Assembly: GCA_016203345.1 (NCBI GenBank)
Contig: JACQMZ010000040.1
Location: 1 to 6,110 of the forward strand
Origin: Candidatus Woesearchaeota archaeon
Lineage (GTDB): Archaea; Nanobdellota; Nanobdellia; Woesearchaeales; ARS49
Reading direction: 5' to 3'
DNA length: 6,110 bases
This document shows positions 5,201 to 6,110 of this stretch, in pieces. Under the pieces are notes generated by a model that saw only the letters and a program-made list of their open reading frames with translations, made no database searches and had not been told where the DNA came from. Numbering within the stretch: position 1 is the stretch's first letter; every line of letters begins with the position of its first letter. A program made the position numbers and the translations under genes.

Positions 5201-5779
5201 CGCATGTAATCTTGCCAAATACTCTTGTTGCGTGGCCAATTGTGTCTCTGCCTCCTCACTCTGTAGACGGTATGTGATCGTGTCTCTCTCTTGTTGCTCA
5301 GCTCGAGCGGTCAGTATTACTATTTGACGCTCTGTTTCTACGCCTGCGTTGAGGGGAGGGGGCAGTGTAACTGAAGACACAGGGAGTTGACCTTGTGCAC
5401 GTGCTGCTGGTGTGGCAGGTTCAGGTATTTGGTATGTACTTCTCAGACGCACTGCTACCAGCGAATTATACGATACGTCAGCGTTTGGAGGTAACTCTCC
5501 TGTTGGACCAACGAATCCTGTTCCACCGCTTACACGCCCGCCGTATCTACCGTGTAGATAAGCGAATCCTGATTCTAGATTAGGTGGTACGTCGGTATCT
5601 ACAGTCCATCTTCCAGAATTCGGATTACTTCTATACTCCCACCTACTTGATTCGGAGTTAAACTTGTAATAATAACGGCCATAAACTCTTCCCGGGAAGC
5701 TGAGATCGGGCTCATCAGCTATCACCGGCACAACTATCAAAATCACAGCAATCATTGCGAACAGTTTTTTTAGAGTCAT
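2279..5779 (-). CDS. Large secreted coiled-coil surface protein with C-terminal cupredoxin domain (1166 aa)
   Basis: A Sec-type signal peptide (MTLKKLFAMIAVILIVVPVIA, probable cleavage after Ala21) sends the protein out of the cell. Residues about 25-120 are aromatic and Gly-rich (RVYGRYYYKF, GFAYLHGRYGG), probably a small globular domain. Helical, charged coiled-coil stretches lie near 147-245, 364-430, 455-527 and 597-840, separated by Ala/Pro/Thr linkers (about 248-335 and 430-450) and a Gly/Ala/Pro linker (530-550). A globular region (about 845-1040) holds Cys887, 897, 903, 1016 and 1035, likely disulfides. Residues 1063-1145 form a plastocyanin/amicyanin-like cupredoxin with all type-1 copper ligands: His1095, Cys1131, His1134, Met1137 (CNNHPSM loop). 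A Pro/Ala tail ends KREDFSGF. There is no C-terminal membrane anchor. The start overlaps the upstream gene by ATGA. It probably forms a cell-surface stalk carrying a redox or copper-binding domain; whether it is an adhesin or an electron-transfer protein is open. Confidence 0.9.
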   Translation of the reverse strand: MTLKKLFAMIAVILIVVPVIADEPDLSFPGRVYGRYYYKFNSESSRWEYRSNPNSGRWTVDTDVPPNLESGFAYLHGRYGGRVSGGTGFVGPTGELPPNADVSYNSLVAVRLRSTYQIPEPATPAARAQGQLPVSSVTLPPPLNAGVETERQIVILTARAEQQERDTITYRLQSEEAETQLATQQEYLARLHADGAASTAIQSQQRTIDRIIAARDQALVNQKQAALNVGTLRGQVNILRREQENAQVAPSAPTVPAATAPEAPAPAQPAAAPAAPAVAAQPSATAQTPVTAAPAVPAATAPEAPAPAQSGTASTTTPATQSTAGSTTVAPTPASDTGVSKAISAAYTASHATIAAINVRDSPTVFVARLEAERDALRKNDEAVREIDVVLGRTDISDDQKRRLTEFRNALTRDRHAIEQAQAARARQQAAAAGGGAQAQPQPPPPAALGLAFPQESTELQSTIEGNIQTIVTINLEIRTLISQRSRATGAEATRLQGEIDVRTRQRGQLETQSSRMRTELARRATSQQLPGAGAGAGAPQAAAPSPEEPSRPDLRKSSTDRVIDNYAIDAEGNIRRVIYSEEGTVFTSLGTVSSEDRVRALSALSTQSRADFASVEGKLNELTALQATNRDLKAERDRLNALTDTRSVARLNEITTSIDANTASIIAKETELQDASIGGQSVSSILNGVPPGSDPREVILAQINRDFQNARTVAANRVVDLERAAEEGDEEAELKSEKQREELANQVAENAALNRQVLGTLATERQARLDTIEDQIDTLERKPETDRTPEETQRLEDLRREQTDVKTKLSNAINRGETARLEEARALQQSAEAKFDQQNVALKVVSAMAALLKGYREFSGLAQLGNLFIGDEKLAEMRQEVDEAFCKTILLGGVDCWVSKICDGYIDSEPGGTALVARGPRGEALGVVSLQAEKSLPIIFVEAGKTIEQFQYKITYSLTNPLEKQMSYNVEFSGEGKSVKAFGEDKIIPDGASDGRLGGDALIPPISTTNYNQVCLVWNPKITSFDGKQEGRFCVPISQYEGAATRPFAEENATVPGAPGANAVTIQNFRFSPNIMTINVGDSITWTNQDDALHTVSTTDGPESFDSGNLAKGQTFRKTFTKAGSYSYQCNNHPSMKGSITVKESGAAPGAPPAPAPKREDFSGF
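2547..2664. repeat. Direct repeat, right copy (partner at 1383-1500)
   Basis: This is the part of the intact surface-protein gene that matches the left copy in the decayed gene. It encodes roughly residues 1039-1078 (QYEG to the first cupredoxin strand). A second, shorter block of the same duplication is 2366-2392, which matches 1312-1338 with one mismatch in 27 bp and encodes the copper-ligand loop. Confidence 0.85.
4851..5027. repeat. Internal direct repeat in the Ala/Pro linker of the surface protein, 123-nt period
   Basis: 4851-4904 and 4974-5027 match in 50 of 54 positions, including an uninterrupted 34-bp core. Both encode VPAATAPEAPAPAQ, at residues about 255-268 and 296-309. The 123-nt period equals 41 codons, so copy-number change by slippage or recombination would keep the reading frame and only lengthen or shorten the linker. 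Confidence 0.8.
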
Positions 5780-6110
5780 GGGGTCTGCGCCTGCTTCTCC
5801 GCTTCTTCTCTTTCTGAAATTATGTTGTCTAACTCTTTACAGTTGTCTTCGCCTGTTTTGAAGGCGTCTTTGTTTACCAGTCCTTGAATGCTGGAGACTG
5901 CATCGCCGACTCTTGCTGCCGTTTTGGGAATTACGCACAAGGCGTACGCCAGAAGGGTTGTGCCTGTGCTGTCTTGCTGTGCGCACAAGTCGGTGGCAAT
6001 GCCGCCACCAAACTGCTTGCACCCTCCACAGAGGCATCCTGAAACTAGTGCTACTGCTGCAAAAGGATTGCTAAACGCTTCCTTAAACATGTTCAGGAAC
6101 TGATTGTATA
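5776..6110 (-). CDS. Cys-rich membrane-associated protein, probably truncated by the window edge
   Basis: The first ATG in view (6090) gives 104 residues, but the same frame is open to the right edge (YNQFLN precedes the Met). That ATG also has neither a Shine-Dalgarno nor a TATA box at leaderless spacing, so the true start probably lies outside the window. Numbered from that Met, there is a hydrophobic segment (about 9-18) followed by the cluster GCLCGGC (Cys19, 21, 24), then Cys36, a second hydrophobic stretch (about 43-55) with Cys52, and Cys84. The C-terminus is an acidic helix (NIISEREEAEKQAQTP). The Cys pattern suggests disulfides on the outer face or a metal site; the sequence does not decide. 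Its stop overlaps the start of the large surface protein by 4 nt (ATGA), so the two are very likely translated together and may form one complex at the envelope. I do not recognise a characterised family. Confidence 0.75.
   Translation of the reverse strand, partial: YNQFLNMFKEAFSNPFAAVALVSGCLCGGCKQFGGGIATDLCAQQDSTGTTLLAYALCVIPKTAARVGDAVSSIQGLVNKDAFKTGEDNCKELDNIISEREEAEKQAQTP

Noticed and set aside
5776..6090. Complete 104-aa gene starting at 6090
   Set aside because: The frame stays open to the window edge and the ATG lacks start signals, so a partial gene is the safer call.

Overview
The window looks like DNA from an archaeon, most plausibly a DPANN-type lineage (Woesearchaeota-like). Three genes have an A/T-rich TATA box centred about 26-27 nt before their ATG, which is the spacing for leaderless archaeal transcripts. 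A fourth gene has GAGGTGAT just before its ATG, a perfect complement to the 3' end of archaeal 16S rRNA. The antitoxin and toxin types, and the secreted coiled-coil protein with a cupredoxin tail, also fit. The assignment is inferred from style; there is no rRNA or universal marker gene here.

Left part (1-1210, minus strand). A six-helix membrane protein of unknown function (65-829) has its 3' end inside a perfect 14-bp inverted repeat. Upstream of it lies a 61-residue unknown protein (912-1097). Before that gene are about two and a half copies of a 21-bp repeat (1143-1193).

Middle part (1210-2263). A broken second copy of the C-terminus of the large right-hand gene lies at 1210-1543. It keeps recognisable coding sequence at both ends, but 154 bp encoding most of its cupredoxin domain are replaced by a 44-bp palindromic segment that puts a stop in frame. 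Next, on the plus strand, come a 45-residue antitoxin with no toxin (1574-1711) and a complete antitoxin/RelE-type toxin pair (1783-2004, 2006-2263). Both transcription units have their own TATA box. The toxin-antitoxin block is therefore bracketed by two same-orientation copies of one gene's 3' end.

Right part (2279-6110, minus strand). A 1166-residue secreted protein has a signal peptide, an aromatic N-terminal domain, long coiled-coil and Ala/Pro linker stretches, a Cys-containing globular domain, and a C-terminal type-1 copper (cupredoxin) domain with all four ligands. It overlaps by 4 nt (ATGA) a Cys-rich membrane-associated protein that is probably cut by the right edge of the window. 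The two are probably co-translated and work together at the cell surface. The most notable content is the surface stalk with a predicted copper site, its decayed and mosaic C-terminal copy, and the toxin-antitoxin island between the two copies.
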